This document shows positions 11,810 through 23,536 of a DNA stretch of 64,000 nucleotides, piece after piece (the stretch's first letter is position 1; every line of letters begins with the position of its first letter). Below the pieces are notes generated by a model, which was not told where the DNA came from, did not search any database, and was given only the letters and a program-made list of their open reading frames with translations. Origin of the DNA: Epiperipatus broadwayi (Eukaryota; Onychophora; Udeonychophora; Euonychophora; Peripatidae); contig JAQFVV010000023.1 of NCBI GenBank assembly GCA_028023455.1, forward strand, positions 248,001 to 312,000. The letters are read 5' to 3'. Both the position numbers and the translations under genes were made by a program.

Positions 11810-14800
11810 CTCCCTATTCTTTATTAATACATCTATTCTAATAAATAATACAGTATAACAATTGCACTGCCATGCAGCTGAAATATGAATTAGAATTTTG
11901 AAATAAAATATTATTTTCTCCTTTGATTGATAGAAACAATGGAATTTGACTAAATAGATATTCCATGCCTTCTCACTTTTCTTGTAGCAAAAGTTACATT
12001 TATTTGAATATTTGCTCTATTCAAATCATTGTCTCATTAGTGATCTGTTTTTTTCTTTCCAAAATTTCAAGGACTGCTGTTTCTAAGACATGTTATTTTC
12101 TGAAAATGTAGCTATTATTTATTGATAGTATAAAGCTATAAATTCTTAGATAAGATTATTTGATTAAATCCAAATCTTAGCTTAATAAAATATGCTTTAA
12201 AAAATCCTACATCATTATTTCATGTTAAACATACAATATTTCTATAACCACAACCATAAATCATTTGTCATAGTATATTCAATAAACTTTTGCAGATAGC
12301 ATGTTTTTAGGTTCTAGCTAAAGAAATTATAACTTTGAGCTTCTTCCTTCTAACTTTTTCTGAGCCTTTGCAACTTCTAATTAAAAAGATTAGCAAGTTC
12401 CACATTATTATCTAAGATTCCTTTCCACAATTAAGCCTCTGGGCATGGTGACACAAAATTTGACCCTTTCAAAAAATTTGCCAGTATTCTAAAAATATAC
12501 GCCTGTAACTTTTTGTCAAATTAACCTTTTTAATTTTTCAGGAACTCTTATCTGCAGAACTCCAGACTAGGGCATACTGTAAGACTATGCACATAAGTAA
12601 GAACATGGACAAAATACTACCAAAGTATGAAAACATATGCCCATAAAATTAATCTTATGCTCAACCAACTTTTTAGGCTGCCTTGCAAACTAGAACTTTT
12701 AATTGCCCATTATCAAGCAATATTTTTAAAAAAATATCAATCTATTACTTCTGAATATTATATACTATCTTTTTGATGCTTGATTTGTTTTGTATGTATT
12801 AGGCAATATGCTATTCTTATCAGTATTAATAAAGTGAGATGTATGGACAAGCAACAACAAATACATTGGTAAAGACTGTACAAATATACTTATTAATTAT
12901 TTATAAATATATACATAACATATCGATAATTACATACAGTTTATTTAGCACACAAGAAAACAACGAAATAATAATAAAGCCACAATAACCAGTATTAACT
13001 AGCCCTCTATGTTCTGCTTTGGCATTTTCATTTCTAGAACGCTCTGAATTGGCGTTCCTTGGTCACTAAATGATGGATGTCATTTTTCTTGGTGATTTTT
13101 ATAGGTCTTTAGTCTCTTCTCTAGTAAAAATCCATTTTATACTAAAGGCCCCTAACATTTTCCGGAGTTGTTGGATATTTTACTTGCTCACTCTGATTAT
13201 TAATAGAAGAGAAATTATATTAAATTGCTAGTGTATTGTTAGAATATAATAAATAATTAGACTATGAATTCCTTATCGGATTAGTTTTCTATTAATTAGC
13301 CTTTCTGACAATTAGTTTTTCTATTAATTATTTTTTTATATTTGTAAAACTTAAGCAATATTTTTTAGCTTTCGCATAGTTTGAGTCCGTTATATAAATA
13401 TCCACACACACACATTATAACAATGCTCAAACTTCACGTAACTTCATAAGGAAATCAGAACTCTTCTAAGTAAAACATACGTATACGCTAAATGTGTGTC
13501 TGTTTTTCTAAGTTATTGAAATTAAATTTCCTTTCTCAGACGTCAAATTTTATTTGATATAATTGTATCCGCTTTTAACTTAACATTAATTAAATATACA
13601 TTTTATTGCTTTCACTTTTTTTTTTTTTTCAAATTGTCTTAAACTTAATTCAGACATTAGAAGAATTTTTTCCAGTCAGCACTTAAGAAATAATGGCAAG
13701 TGTATGGCGTTTTTTTATTTTCTTTGAACGAGAGTTTCCGCAATCTGAAATATTTAATGAAGTTAAAATTGATAAAGAAAGGTAAAAGATGATAAAGCCA
13801 GGAAGTTATATATAAAAAAATTGCAGGAAGACTATTCAATCTCATTAATTAAAAAAAAGTTGGGATAGATAGTTTTAAAAAAATTAAAGATTTACTTTAA
13901 AATTGCAGCATAGATAGATAAAACAACCTTTAAAAAGGGCATCGGTCTCGTCTCATAAAAGCGCAGTAAAGAAAAGGACAATTTTTATTCACCAGGTGTC
14001 GCATAATTAATCGATTTTAATACTTGGGAGTTCATAAGAAGTTCAAGCACTGGACATGATAGAATTGCAGCCGTGAAACTCCAGACTCCACTATTCTTCC
14101 ACTACAGTAACCATGCAGAGTAAGGCACGTTAAATGTCAGGTGGTAAGGATTTCATCAGTTTTTAATTCTTGGTTTACTTTCCAGCTAAACACAACCAGA
14201 TATCCATTTACCAACCGAGATGAGATGGCATATGGATTAGCTAATTAAAAGAAAAATTCCAAGACTGTTGAAATTTTTTTCAAATTTATCTAAACTGGAT
14301 TCAACTTTAGACAGATTGATGTCATACTAACATTAGGTCCTTAATATTTCATAAGCACAAGTGCTTTATTTAAAAAAAAAAAAAGACTAAATTCTATAGC
14401 CTTTAGAAAAGGATGATTGGCAGGAAGATCTTAATGTTATATAATTTTTTCTTCATTGATTATTTCAATTCTGTTTTTAAAATGTTATTGGACTGCTAAT
14501 TTAATAATAAATATATATCTGAGATTATCATTAAAAATAATATTTTTTTGCACTCCATTTTTAAAATAAATTTCAAAACAAGATGCTCTGGCGATTTACT
14601 CATTTGTAAAAACAGTTGGCTAGTGAGCTAGAAGTTCCTGAATAGATTCCTGATGGAGTAAAATGAAGAATTAACAATCTCAATCAGATCAAAACAAGTG
14701 CTATACTCTGCCTTGATCTCTCTACTAACTATCATAAGGATAGCATGTCTTTAAATAATCCATCGCAGGCCAAATATATTTTTTGTGCCTTTCATCCTAG

Positions 14801-15270
14801 AGAAATGAGAACGGTGAAGATATTTTTCATCAGGTATGTCATTTGCAAAATAATGAGGATCTATCTTTTTTTTTTGTTTTAACTTCTAGCAAAGAATTGA
14901 AAGATTAGCTAATTTGACTATAGGCTAGATACCTTGAAAAAAAAAGTTGTAATCCTGATTTGAATGAAAAAAAAATTCAAGTTTTACACAGTCCAAATTT
15001 AAAAAATAAAAATTATAATTGAAAAAAATCTGAGATTTAAAACTTGGACTTTTCTCTGCAAGGTAATTTTTATCTTTTACTATTTGCAACAACTTTTTAA
15101 AAAATCATGTATTTTCTTGTAGAATTAAAATATTTTGTTAATTTTAATTTTCATTATTATTAATAAATTCATAAATTTTTCAGTAAAAAGTTTTAAATTT
15201 GAAAAGAAAATTATTTTGCTAAATAATTCTCTGATAAATAAAATTCATTTGAATTAATTCAATAAAAAAT
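11810..15270. other. AT-rich non-coding sequence
   Basis: No gene is recognised. A TATA-like string on the minus strand near 13136 (AGTATAAAATGG) and a GC-richer patch around 13000-13160 could be promoter or LTR debris, but nothing confirms it. The 62-codon minus-strand frame at 13657-13845 has no recognisable similarity. Confidence 0.55.
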
Positions 15271-15340
15271 GATGATTCTTAAACTTTTTCGAATCGCAAC
15301 CTCTATGAGGATAAAAATCTTGACTCACGACCTCCCGTGT
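15271..15340 (+). mobile_element. hAT-type terminal fragment
   Basis: GATTCTTAAACTTTTTCGAA, followed by TCGCAACC and a little further on by CTCACGACC, resembles the ends of many hAT elements (CAGnGGTTCTnAAnC...TCGCGACCCC). The expected first bases (CAGTG) are lost and no partner end is visible. It is a short relic. Confidence 0.35.
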
Positions 15341-15550
15341 ACTGTATTGTGAAGACAACGTGTAATTTTGATATGAAATATGTTGGATGTAATAATTTTC
15401 AGGTATGAAATAATCACCTTACTTCTGTAATAAGTTTTCCGGAAGGTTTGTGATAATAGTGTTTTAGCTGTATTTATATATTGGATTATTTCCATCATCT
15501 ACAATGAAGAACCTCATAGATAAATATATAAAATTTCTACTGACTGTTGG

Positions 15551-15715
15551 CTTTGATAGGCTGGCTCAGTTGGTTAGAACATTATCTTAAAATTTGATGC
15601 TCAAGAATCTAAGGGTCCAGGTTACATTTCCAAGCTAGTACTGTCACTAGTCAAACCAGCAACATCTGAAGAAGAGGGAAGAATAATACCTCTCAAAATA
15701 TTGTGCATATACTAA
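15551..15715 (+). mobile_element. tRNA-derived SINE, second type
   Basis: TGGCTCAGTTGG (15562-15573) is a near-perfect RNA polymerase III A box. GGTTACATTTCC (15620-15631) is a decayed B box at tRNA-like spacing. A non-tRNA tail follows, with CTAGTACTGTCACTAGTC and AACATCTGAAGAAGAGGG. The sequence between the boxes does not form a clear tRNA fold. No flanking duplication was found. It differs from the tRNA-Val-like SINEs at 26.3, 31.3 and 56.0 kb. Confidence 0.55.
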
Positions 15716-16793
15716 ACTGTGTGCCATTACTAACAGTTGAATATATTTGAAATATTTAAATAATGTAATTTTTTTTTCTAAATTCAATACTTATATTACA
15801 TGATGGAAATAGTCCAATAAATACAAATAATAAGTTTTCATAATTCAAGTCTTATTACTTCTACAGAATATAAAAAAAGACTTATACAGATTAGTCTGAC
15901 ACTTCGTAAAATTAACTATGTTACTAACATCTGATAAAACTTTATTTAGTTCATCTCCCATTTATGAATGATCTAAATTGTCTCTATGATTAAAGTTAAT
16001 GACTCTGGGATTTGCATTGAATTTTTTTACAAATGGCAAAATACTTTCTGGTCATAACTGTAGTACTACCCTCAGTGCAAACATGAATACATTTTAGCTG
16101 AATAAGTTCATTTTCTGAAGAAAAAAATACATTTACCTTGTTAAAGATATCTATTACTGTAATAAACATAGATTCCGACAAAAAAAAAAAAACAAATCTT
16201 GACCAAAATGAGAATCAAGCCCATATTTTATAAAAAACATTAAATTAGAATCATTTGAACTAGCAATGGAATCATTAAGTTCGATACAATTTCATTTTGT
16301 CTGATATGAAATACTAATTTGGTTCTAATATTCTCACCAATACAATCAATTCTGTTTTAATCATATCATTAAATATAGCAAATTTTTTAAAAAGACATGG
16401 CTAGCCCCAAATTGTGAGCTATTTCACAAATTTAAGTTGCTTCCAGCAAAATAGGATTTTCACCAAAAGTGTATGGCTTTTTTTGCTTTTGCAATTAATA
16501 ATGCAATTTCCAAAAAAGTTATTCAATAACTGGCATGTTTTTCAAATAAAAAGTTTATTTGTACTTTTAAATCTTGTGCCTTACTTTCAAAAAATTATAT
16601 TGCTTCATTTTTATATTCATTGTGTGTGAATAATTTTAAAATATCAAGCAGCTTTTCAGGCCTCATACAATCTTTAAACAATTTAAGCCAAATTACACAT
16701 AAAGATTTTACTGAATCATTTATCTGGATGGACTATACTTTTGAGTTTTATCAGACCTTGATCATTTAATTTTCTTGCTTTGCCGATGCTAAG
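15716..16793. other. AT-rich non-coding sequence
   Basis: Two short frames (61 and 71 codons) are present but show no codon bias or recognisable motif. I see no element ends. Confidence 0.6.
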
Positions 16794-17011
16794 AACAATA
16801 ATGATAAACCACTCAACATCATATGATCACTATGATCACTGATGAAGGCCACAAGCCAGAAACTAGTCTGAGGATATTGGATGAGTAGGCACTAGATATG
16901 GATTTTATGCACAAGCCTTCTGGCATCCATTGATTGCTCTTGTTAGCACAAGATGGCACTACTATATGGAGAGTTTTGCTGTATTTTGAATTGTTTAATA
17001 ACAATAATGAT
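16794..17011 (+). mobile_element. Family-B hammerhead element with 12-bp target-site duplication
   Basis: AACAATAATGAT occurs exactly at 16794-16805 and 17000-17011. The element between starts AAACCACTCAACATCATATG, runs almost at once into the hammerhead, and ends shortly after GAGTTTTGC. The body (CACAAGCCTTCTGG, CATCCATTGATT) matches the 11.1- and 23.3-kb copies. The left part between the outer end and the core is much shorter than at 23.3 kb, so this is an internally deleted copy. The 75-codon minus-strand frame over it is not a gene. Confidence 0.75.
16836..16874 (+). ncRNA. Hammerhead motif, family B, stem I truncated
   Basis: CTGATGA (16839-16845), stem II GGC/GCC, GAAA (16859-16862), CTAGTC, then TGAGGA. 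The 5' strand of stem I is replaced by the element's outer end (GATCA), so only about 3 bp of stem I can form. Probably inactive. Confidence 0.5.
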
Positions 17012-18041
17012 CTTGTAAGTTTTGATGATTTGGGAAATGTAACCATTTTTCTTGGAATTTCTTTTTCACTTTATGAAAGATAAATTCTTCTACCTGGTAT
17101 TAATTGGATGGACTTTTATAGATTTTAATGTTTCTTGAATTGATTTACTTCTTCTGCAATTTCTTTTTCAATTTTGATATTTACCCCCCCCCCCCCACAT
17201 TATATTCTCTCTTTAAACTATCCATTCATCTGGGAGGTAATAGATATAAAATAAATTCAAAATCAAAAACAATTTAATATTTAACTGATTGCCATTGAGT
17301 TTCAATTTAATTCTGCACTCGCTGTCAATACTGAAAAATGGAAAAAGTTAGGAAAAGAATTCAAGAAGCACTATATTTAATAAAATCTTGGAAAATGAAT
17401 TAAGAAGCAAAAACGGGATAAATTTTGGTTCCTTTGATATAAAATTTATTTGAAACAAAAAAAAATTAATAATTTGAGTTTCCTTAATAAAAGTTCATTA
17501 AATATTTTTTGTAATCTCTAATAAAGTTAACAAGTGTTGTACTAAAGTTTTATTAAGAACACTCACATGTTTAATGTAATCATATTTTTTATTATATTAA
17601 AAAATAGTTTTTATACAGTTTTGTAATTCACTGAAATAATTTTACTGAATCATCATTAAAAAATATTAACTCCCCCCTCCGATTATTAGAAAAGATTTTT
17701 TTTTAATATTTATATAAATATATATATTTTCATTTTTTAAATATCTAAATATATATTCTTTTTAAAAAAAATCTATTTATTTACAAAAAAATAAAATTTT
17801 GCAATAAAACATCTTATAAATATTCTGGCATTAAGATTATTTCAACTGCATTTTTTCCATATCATATAATATTATCACATAAAACCTATTGTCATTTTAT
17901 TTAATAAAATGACATCCTTGCTCATGGATCCCTTGAACCTATTCCAAGTACCCTAAGGGATTGCTGGTCACAATTATAGAAAGTGCTTTTCTAAATCATT
18001 GAATGATCTCTAAATCCAAAATATTCCCATTCATTTTTCAT
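17012..18041. other. AT-rich non-coding sequence
   Basis: A C13 run lies at 17184-17196. Otherwise this is AT-rich with no recognised gene or repeat. Confidence 0.6.
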
Positions 18042-18148
18042 TCTTGCAAGGAAATTAAGTCATATATCATGTGATTTAATTTAATAAGCTTGTACTACAA
18101 ATGTCAAATAATAAGCGTGTTAATAGCTCTTAACAAGCGCTTCTGAAT

Positions 18149-18203
18149 ATCATTATCCTGACCAGTTTCTAGGTCTGACTGTCATCAGTGAGGCACTAAG
18201 ACA
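18149..18203 (-). ncRNA. Hammerhead motif, family A (minus unit)
   Basis: Core CTGATGA (18188-18182), GAAA (18169-18166) and CTGGTC are intact on the minus strand. Relative to other copies, two bases (TG) are missing immediately after the predicted cleavage site, and stem II has a mismatch. Inner stem I is disrupted and the copy is probably inactive. Confidence 0.5.
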
Positions 18204-18797
18204 TTCAGCTACTAGATTAAAAAATACCAGATCAAGCCAAGCACTTATCTAATAGTTACCTATTAAGCAGAAAATCTGAAAATTTCAGACATCCATATGT
18301 CTTCAAATCCAGCTATCTAACTTAAATAGCCATATAGGTCTGAACCTAAATTTAGATAGACCACATATTAATAGCTTTAGCAATATAACATCGCCAAAGC
18401 CTCAAGAGCAAAACAATAATTGCAATGAAATCAAGTCATATATCATATGACTTAATTTAATAAGCTTGTACTACAAATTTTATATAATGAGAAAAACTTG
18501 TTAAGAGCTATTAGCATGATCATTATGTAACATTTGTAGTACAGGCGTATTAAATTAAATCACACGATATATGACTTGATTTCCTTGAAATTATTGTTTT
18601 GCTCTTGAAACTTTGGAATTTTATATTGCTAAAGCTTTTAATATAAAAGGTGAATCTGAATTTAGTTCAGTCCTATATGGCCATTTATAGCTGGATTTGA
18701 AGACATGGATATCTGAAAATTTCAGATTTTCTACTAAATATAACTATTAGATAAATGCTGGGGCTTGACCTGGTATTTTTAAATCTAATATCTGAAT

Positions 18798-18853
18798 GTC
18801 CTAGCACCTCAATGACGACAGCCAGCGCTAGAAAATTGTCTGAGGGTAAGGAT
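18798..18853 (+). ncRNA. Hammerhead motif, family A (plus unit 1)
   Basis: Outer stem I GTCCT/AGGAT, 4x3 internal loop AGCA/GTA, inner stem I CCTCA/TGAGG. The core reads ATGACGA (18812-18818), so the essential first C is A. Stem II is AGC/GCT, followed by GAAA (18831-18834) and GUC. Stem I and the loop layout are preserved but the C3 change should abolish cleavage. Confidence 0.55.
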
Positions 18854-19179
18854 ATTCAGAAAAGCTTATTAAGAGCTATTAATACATTCATTATATAATA
18901 TTTGTAGTACAAGCTTATTAAATTAAGTCACATGATATGTGGACCTGATTTCCTTGCAATTATTTATTGTTTTGCTTTTGAGGCTTTGATGATTTTATAT
19001 TCTTAAAACTATTAATATGTGATGTATCTGAACTTAGTTCAGCCAATGTGGCTATTTAAGTTATATTGCTGGATTTGAAGACAAATAGATGTCTGAAAAT
19101 TTCAGATTTTCTATTTAATAGGTAACTATTAGATAAATACTGGTGCTTGACTTGATATTTTTAAATCTAATAGCTGAAT

Positions 19180-19235
19180 GTCCTAGTGCATCGCTGATGA
19201 CAGCCAGAGCTAGAAACCAGTCTGAAGATAAGGAT
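19180..19235 (+). ncRNA. Hammerhead motif, family A (plus unit 2)
   Basis: CTGATGA (19194-19200), stem II AGC/GCT with loop CAGA, GAAA (19213-19216), CCAGTC; predicted cleavage follows 19222. Outer stem GTCCT (19180-19184) with AGGAT (19231-19235). The inner stem has one mismatch (CATCG with TGAAG). The core is complete apart from a C/A first pair in stem II. Confidence 0.6.
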
Positions 19236-19291
19236 ATTCAGAAAAGCTTGTTAAGAGCTTTTAGCACACTCATTATATAATAATTTTTCAT

Positions 19292-19708
19292 CCTGGATAC
19301 TTTTTCAGCATCAGCTAAGCAAGTACAAAAACTTGAAGTAACAACATTTTAATTTCTATAAAAAAAAAGAATCTATTTTCATTGGAAATACCATAAGATC
19401 AATTATCCATGAAAACTGGGATAAAAGCATGACAATTACCAAATAACATTCATTGATTATTTAATTATAAAAGTTTGATCCTGCATTGGAAAGAGAAATG
19501 CTGTTACTAACTTTGCAAAGATTCAATGTGAGCTAGGAAGTTATGTGATACTGATTATTAATTTTTTTTCTTTGTAATAGAGAATAATTTTAATAATTTT
19601 CTATATACATAATAAAATTAAATGCTTCATCCTTTTAAAATAACAAAAATTTATATTCAATATAATATTATTTGTTTACAGAGACTCAACCTCCAGCTCA
19701 CTAGCCAT
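19292..19708. other. AT-rich non-coding sequence
   Basis: Spacer between the family-A array and the hAT element. Nothing recognised. Confidence 0.6.
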
Positions 19709-21844
19709 GTGTCGTGCAACCTTTTATTATGGCTCATTTTATGAGCAATGCAAGCTTTATGACATAGCAGCTTTAATATCATTTAAATGCAATGTGGAGT
19801 TGTAGTTACCGAAAGAGTAGTCAGTTGAGTTATTTTTTTAAATATATCCTATACAAAATGAATTTTCAAAGTTATACAGCAAGTAACTGATAGGTAGTTT
19901 CATCCAAATATAAAAATATATGCTTGTTCTATGTATGTTCATCATGAATATATTAATAATTATTTTGTTGTTACTCTAATTATGTCTACATATGGGAAGA
20001 GAAATATTTTTTATCTATTTATTTTAAGAACAAATGTATTTGTTTGATTTAGTTCAACAGCTGCTGCGGAAAAAAATACAATAAAGTATGACATTTTATA
20101 ACAGATCATGAAAAATATGTCATTGCATATTCTTCTAACAGCAATTTAAGAAAATGTAAAGAGAGAGAAATGAAAACTGCATTAGTTTCCCAACAATCAA
20201 TGTTTACCAGGTCCATGAATTAAAATGAAAGCTACTTCAATTGCATCATTTAAGGATGCATATATACTTTTGAGAATGGCAAAATAATTTAAAAAAACAA
20301 TGCTTGTTGCATCAGAAAAATTATTTCAAAAATTTAAAAATAAAAATGAAATTATGTCAGCTATCAAAGAAGTTCAAATGTTCAGAAATTAGAATGGAAG
20401 TAATATCTGAAAATATCAGAGCACATGTAAAAAATGATTTACAAATGTGTGCTGCTAAATTTACAGTGATGAATCAACAGACATCTGCAATATTGCTCAA
20501 ATCAATATTTTTTTAAGGATAGACTTTAATGATTGCTCATTAAAAAACGATACACCGTCAGTTTTGTAATAGAGGACATAAGATCACATTATTAAAAACC
20601 ACATAAAAGAAATTTATGTTCTGCTTCAAAAACTTGTGTCCATAACAACAGACAGAACACCTGCCATGATTTGTTCTGATGTTGGCTTCATTATATTATG
20701 AAAAATGATGCTGACTTCGCAAACTTTTTCCACTAGTACTACATCATACATCAACAAGCATTATTTACAAAAATGCTATATCATTAATAATTGTGAATGT
20801 TGTTCTCATAACTATAAATTTTATTCATGCCAGACCACTTCAGAGTATACTGCTGATGAACTTGGTGCTGAGTATGGAACTAATTACATTATGAATTGAT
20901 GGCTTAGCAAGAGAAAGTCCTACAATGATTTTTAGAGTTTTTCCCGATTTGTAGAATCCATAAATTAGCTGGATATCTGATTTCTTAGACATAACAACAA
21001 AAATGAATAAACTCAATCTTCAACTTCATGGGGAGGGGGGACTACTACTGTAATTACTAAGAAGTGTAAACACATTTAAATCAAAATTACATTTGTGGAT
21101 ATCACAGATAAAGGAATGTAACTTTAGTCACTTTCCAAATTTGGAAAATACATTAAGAAATAAAAGAAAATCAAAACAGACAAATATTCTGAAAATCTCA
21201 TTGAACTTAAAAGTAATTTTGAAATTAGGCTTTCTGATTTTTGTAAAATTCAACCAATTGCTTCATCCCTTTTAAATCCATTTGTTGATATTAATATTTC
21301 TGAAATATCACAACAAATTGCAAGTATGATAAATAAAAATATCACTAATTTAGAAATGGAATTAAATGATTTTCATTCTATCACAAACAGATTTTTGGAG
21401 ACTTGTGGATGAGAAAAAATATTCACTCTTAAAGGAAACTTCCGGTTAAACTCCTGCTTTGGATTAATTTATCCTTGCAAAAGTGGTTTTTCAACACTGA
21501 ACTTTTTAAAATCAAAGCTCAGATCCAGGATAACGAATGAACACCTGAATGAGTGCATGACTTTAACTGTAACATTTTATGTGCCAGAGTACAATAAACT
21601 AACAGAAAACTTGCATTTCAGATTTCACATTAAAACGTTTTTCCTCTTTTTTATTTGTATTAAATCTGTAACAAATAAGATTATAAGAATGTGTATTCAT
21701 ATTTTCTTTTTCATATTAAAACAGACAAAACTCTCTATCACGTTTAAAATTGAAGTATTAAAAGTGCAAAATTTATTGGTAACATCTAAAAAATTTAAAT
21801 TCTAAATTGGCTCAAGCTAAGATAAAAAAGGTTGGGCACCAGTG
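19709..21844 (+). mobile_element. Decayed hAT DNA transposon
   Basis: The right end is clear: read inward from 21844 it is CACTGGTGCCCAACCTTTTT, which fits the CAGTGGT..CCCAACC ends of hAT elements. A weaker candidate left end is GTGCAACCTTTTATTATGGC near 19714-19735, which partly matches the right end in the same register. The hAT 8-bp target duplication is not convincingly present. The body carries a transposase pseudogene. The left boundary is inference. Confidence 0.65.
20225..21640 (+). pseudogene. hAT transposase pseudogene (SCAND3/GTF2IRD2/ZBED-like type)
   Basis: Recognisable blocks appear in the right order but in different frames with stops between them. They are ASFKDAYILLRMAK (near 20240); LFQKFKNKNEIMSAIKEV; MEVISENIRAHVKNDLQMC; DESTDICNIAQ with the first catalytic Asp (about 20468); KLVSITTDRTPAMI with the second Asp (about 20630); DELGAEYG (about 20857); FWRLVDEKKYSLLKE (about 21390); and the C-terminal dimerisation region NSCFGLIYPCKSGFSTLNFL, then KSKLRSRITNEHLNECM (to about 21560). 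This order matches domesticated vertebrate relatives and hAT transposases in many animals. At least five frameshifts or stops make it non-functional. The short open frames at 20304, 20705, 21093 and 21557 are pieces of it. Confidence 0.85.
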
Positions 21845-23264
21845 ACAGATAATGGAAATGTCTACAAATTAGCTAAGATGCTTTAAGTAGTAATATAGTC
21901 AGATTCTAATGAGTACTTTCTGAAAAAATACTGAACAATTCTTTTTGAAGAATGTTAAATAAGAATCAACATAGATTATATAACCACCTAAGAATAAAGA
22001 AATGAAAAGTAAAGATTTTTTACTTTTCTAGCAATTTATCGAAGACCAGTGAACATGAAGGATACGATCTTGAAATTAATAATACAGCTTTTATTAAAAT
22101 GGGAAGAAAATAGGAAATGAGCCAATGCTAGTAGAATGATTTGTATAGTGAGTGAGAAATTCATGAGTTTTCTTTGGTAAATAATGGTTTCGGAGGCTGA
22201 TAAACTTGAACATGTGATCTACAGAAATTTCTAATTTGTCTTAAGAAAAGAAAAACCATTTACGTTACATCAGCAACCTTCAACAAAGATCAAAATGATT
22301 CCAGAAACTACTTCCAAATTATTAATTTTCAAAAATTGTGAATTGTTCGTTCACAATTTGTTTTAGAGTTGTAGATGTCAAGATTGACTAATAAAGAAAT
22401 AATTTCACTCAATATATAATAAAAAGCTTATTAAAAAAATTAAATCCTAACGATTCCACTCTACTTATAAAAGTTACAAAGAAAAAAATGTAGTCCTGTG
22501 TAGCAGAATGGTAGACATTTGAACCTAAAATCCCTGGGTCGCATTTCATATGCCATTGGGCATTATATCATTCAATTATTTATATATTGAAAAATAATTA
22601 ATTTTAAAGTTAAATGACCATCTGTATGTAAGTAAACCGGCAGACCATCTTAAGAAATAGAAATTGAAAAAGAAAAACCAATTTTAATATTTCCCAATTG
22701 CGGCATTTAAAAATCAAAGGCTTTTCCTTATCATCATTTTTCAAGAATGATGAAGAGTCAGTTCTAATATAAAGGATTACTTTTTGATGTTAATAAACAG
22801 GAGAAAATTTCTAATCTTTACATGAGTAATATTTAATAATAATCGCGATTGCATTTAAGGTATTACAATTCATATATTTATAAATAAAAATAACATACAC
22901 AAACTATTTTATAAAATTTAAGGATTTTATCTTCTATATAATTTACCAAGATTTTTTTTTTTATTATTATAGAACTTTGTCAAGGTTATACGAAAAATAT
23001 ATAGTATTATTGGAAAATACTTCAAATCTTTGCATAGATTGCTGCGGTGGAAAATTTTTTGCCTTTTAAAAGAAATTTTGATTATGACCTCTGAAGAGAA
23101 TTTTTCTCTTATTATTGCAAACATATACATGTATGTGCACCCACATATAAATATATAAGATAATTGAACAAAAATCATGTTTTAAAATTACTTTAGCTTA
23201 CAAATGAAAATGTATTATTATCATTTCTAATTTTTGTTAAAAATGTTCAGTCTGAACAGACTGT
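21845..23264. other. AT-rich non-coding sequence with one weak tRNA-like patch
   Basis: Around 22500-22547, TAGCAGAATGGTAGA and GGTCGCATTTC resemble decayed polymerase III A and B boxes; a similar patch recurs near 43805. Evidence is too thin for a SINE call. A perfect 7-bp hairpin (CAGTCTG AA CAGACTG) lies at 23248-23263. Minus-strand frame 22927-23178 shows nothing recognisable. Confidence 0.45.
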
Positions 23265-23536
23265 CACAGTAGTAAAAACAGGCAAAACTCACTATATGTA
23301 TTTCCACACACAGCAAGCTAGAGTAATCAATGGATGCCAGAAGGCTTGTGCATAAAATCCTCATCTAGTGCCTACTCATCCAATATCCCCAGACTAGTTT
23401 CTGGCTTGTGGCCTTCGTCAGTGCGGAGCCTTGGATCTGAGAGCAATACGTATAGTGAGTTTTGCCTGTTTTAACAAGTTATACATAAGCATAAAAGGTG
23501 GTGGTCATGTGATGTTTATTGGCACAGTAGTAAAAA
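23265..23536 (-). mobile_element. Family-B hammerhead element with 14-bp target-site duplication (best-bounded copy)
   Basis: CACAGTAGTAAAAA occurs exactly at 23265-23278 and 23523-23536. The 244-bp element between them, read on the minus strand, starts CCAATAAACATCACATGACC. It then passes CAGGCAAAACTCACTATA, the hammerhead, the GGCATCCATTGATT-type body (intact here) and ends GAGTTTTGCCTG. A 28-bp inverted repeat with one mismatch (23275-23302 and 23445-23472) brackets the hammerhead part. An exact 14-bp duplication is typical of target-primed retroposition rather than of cut-and-paste transposons, which make short fixed duplications. Confidence 0.8.
23378..23436 (-). ncRNA. Hammerhead motif, family B
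   Basis: On the minus strand: outer stem ATCCA/TGGAT, internal loop AGGC/TAT, inner stem TCCGCA/TGGGGA (one G/G mismatch). Core CTGACGA (23421-23415; position 7 is free), stem II GGC/GCC, GAAA (23401-23398), CTAGTC. Predicted cleavage falls between 23392 and 23391. Confidence 0.65.

Larger units (their letters stand above)
18042..19282. mobile_element. Family-A inverted array: one minus unit plus two tandem plus units
   Basis: A minus-strand family-A unit occupies about 18042-18490. It faces a plus-strand tandem array from about 18494 to 19282. The plus units repeat with a period near 380 bp: TTGTAGTAC recurs at about 18534 and 18902, and predicted hammerhead cleavage sites fall at 18840 and 19222, 382 nt apart. 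Unit landmarks are AAGTCATATGATATATGACT, GATTTTATATTGCTAAAGC, TCTGAAAATTTCAGATTTTC, the hammerhead and AAGCTTGTTAAGAGCT. ATTTTTCAT occurs at 18033-18041 and 19283-19291, a possible 9-bp duplication around the whole block. Tandem units each with a hammerhead are the hallmark of retrozyme-like elements. Confidence 0.75.

Noticed and set aside
14130-14165. Further hammerhead candidate (CTGATGA on the minus strand near 14157)
   Set aside because: No GAAA, stem II or stem I pairing nearby; chance match.
18042-19282. CRISPR array (regular repeats)
   Set aside because: Units are about 380 bp and themselves repeated, partly inverted; no short repeat/spacer structure.
22495-22560. tRNA-like SINE relics at 22.5, 37.8 and 43.8 kb
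   Set aside because: Only loose A- and B-box resemblance, no fold, no duplication.
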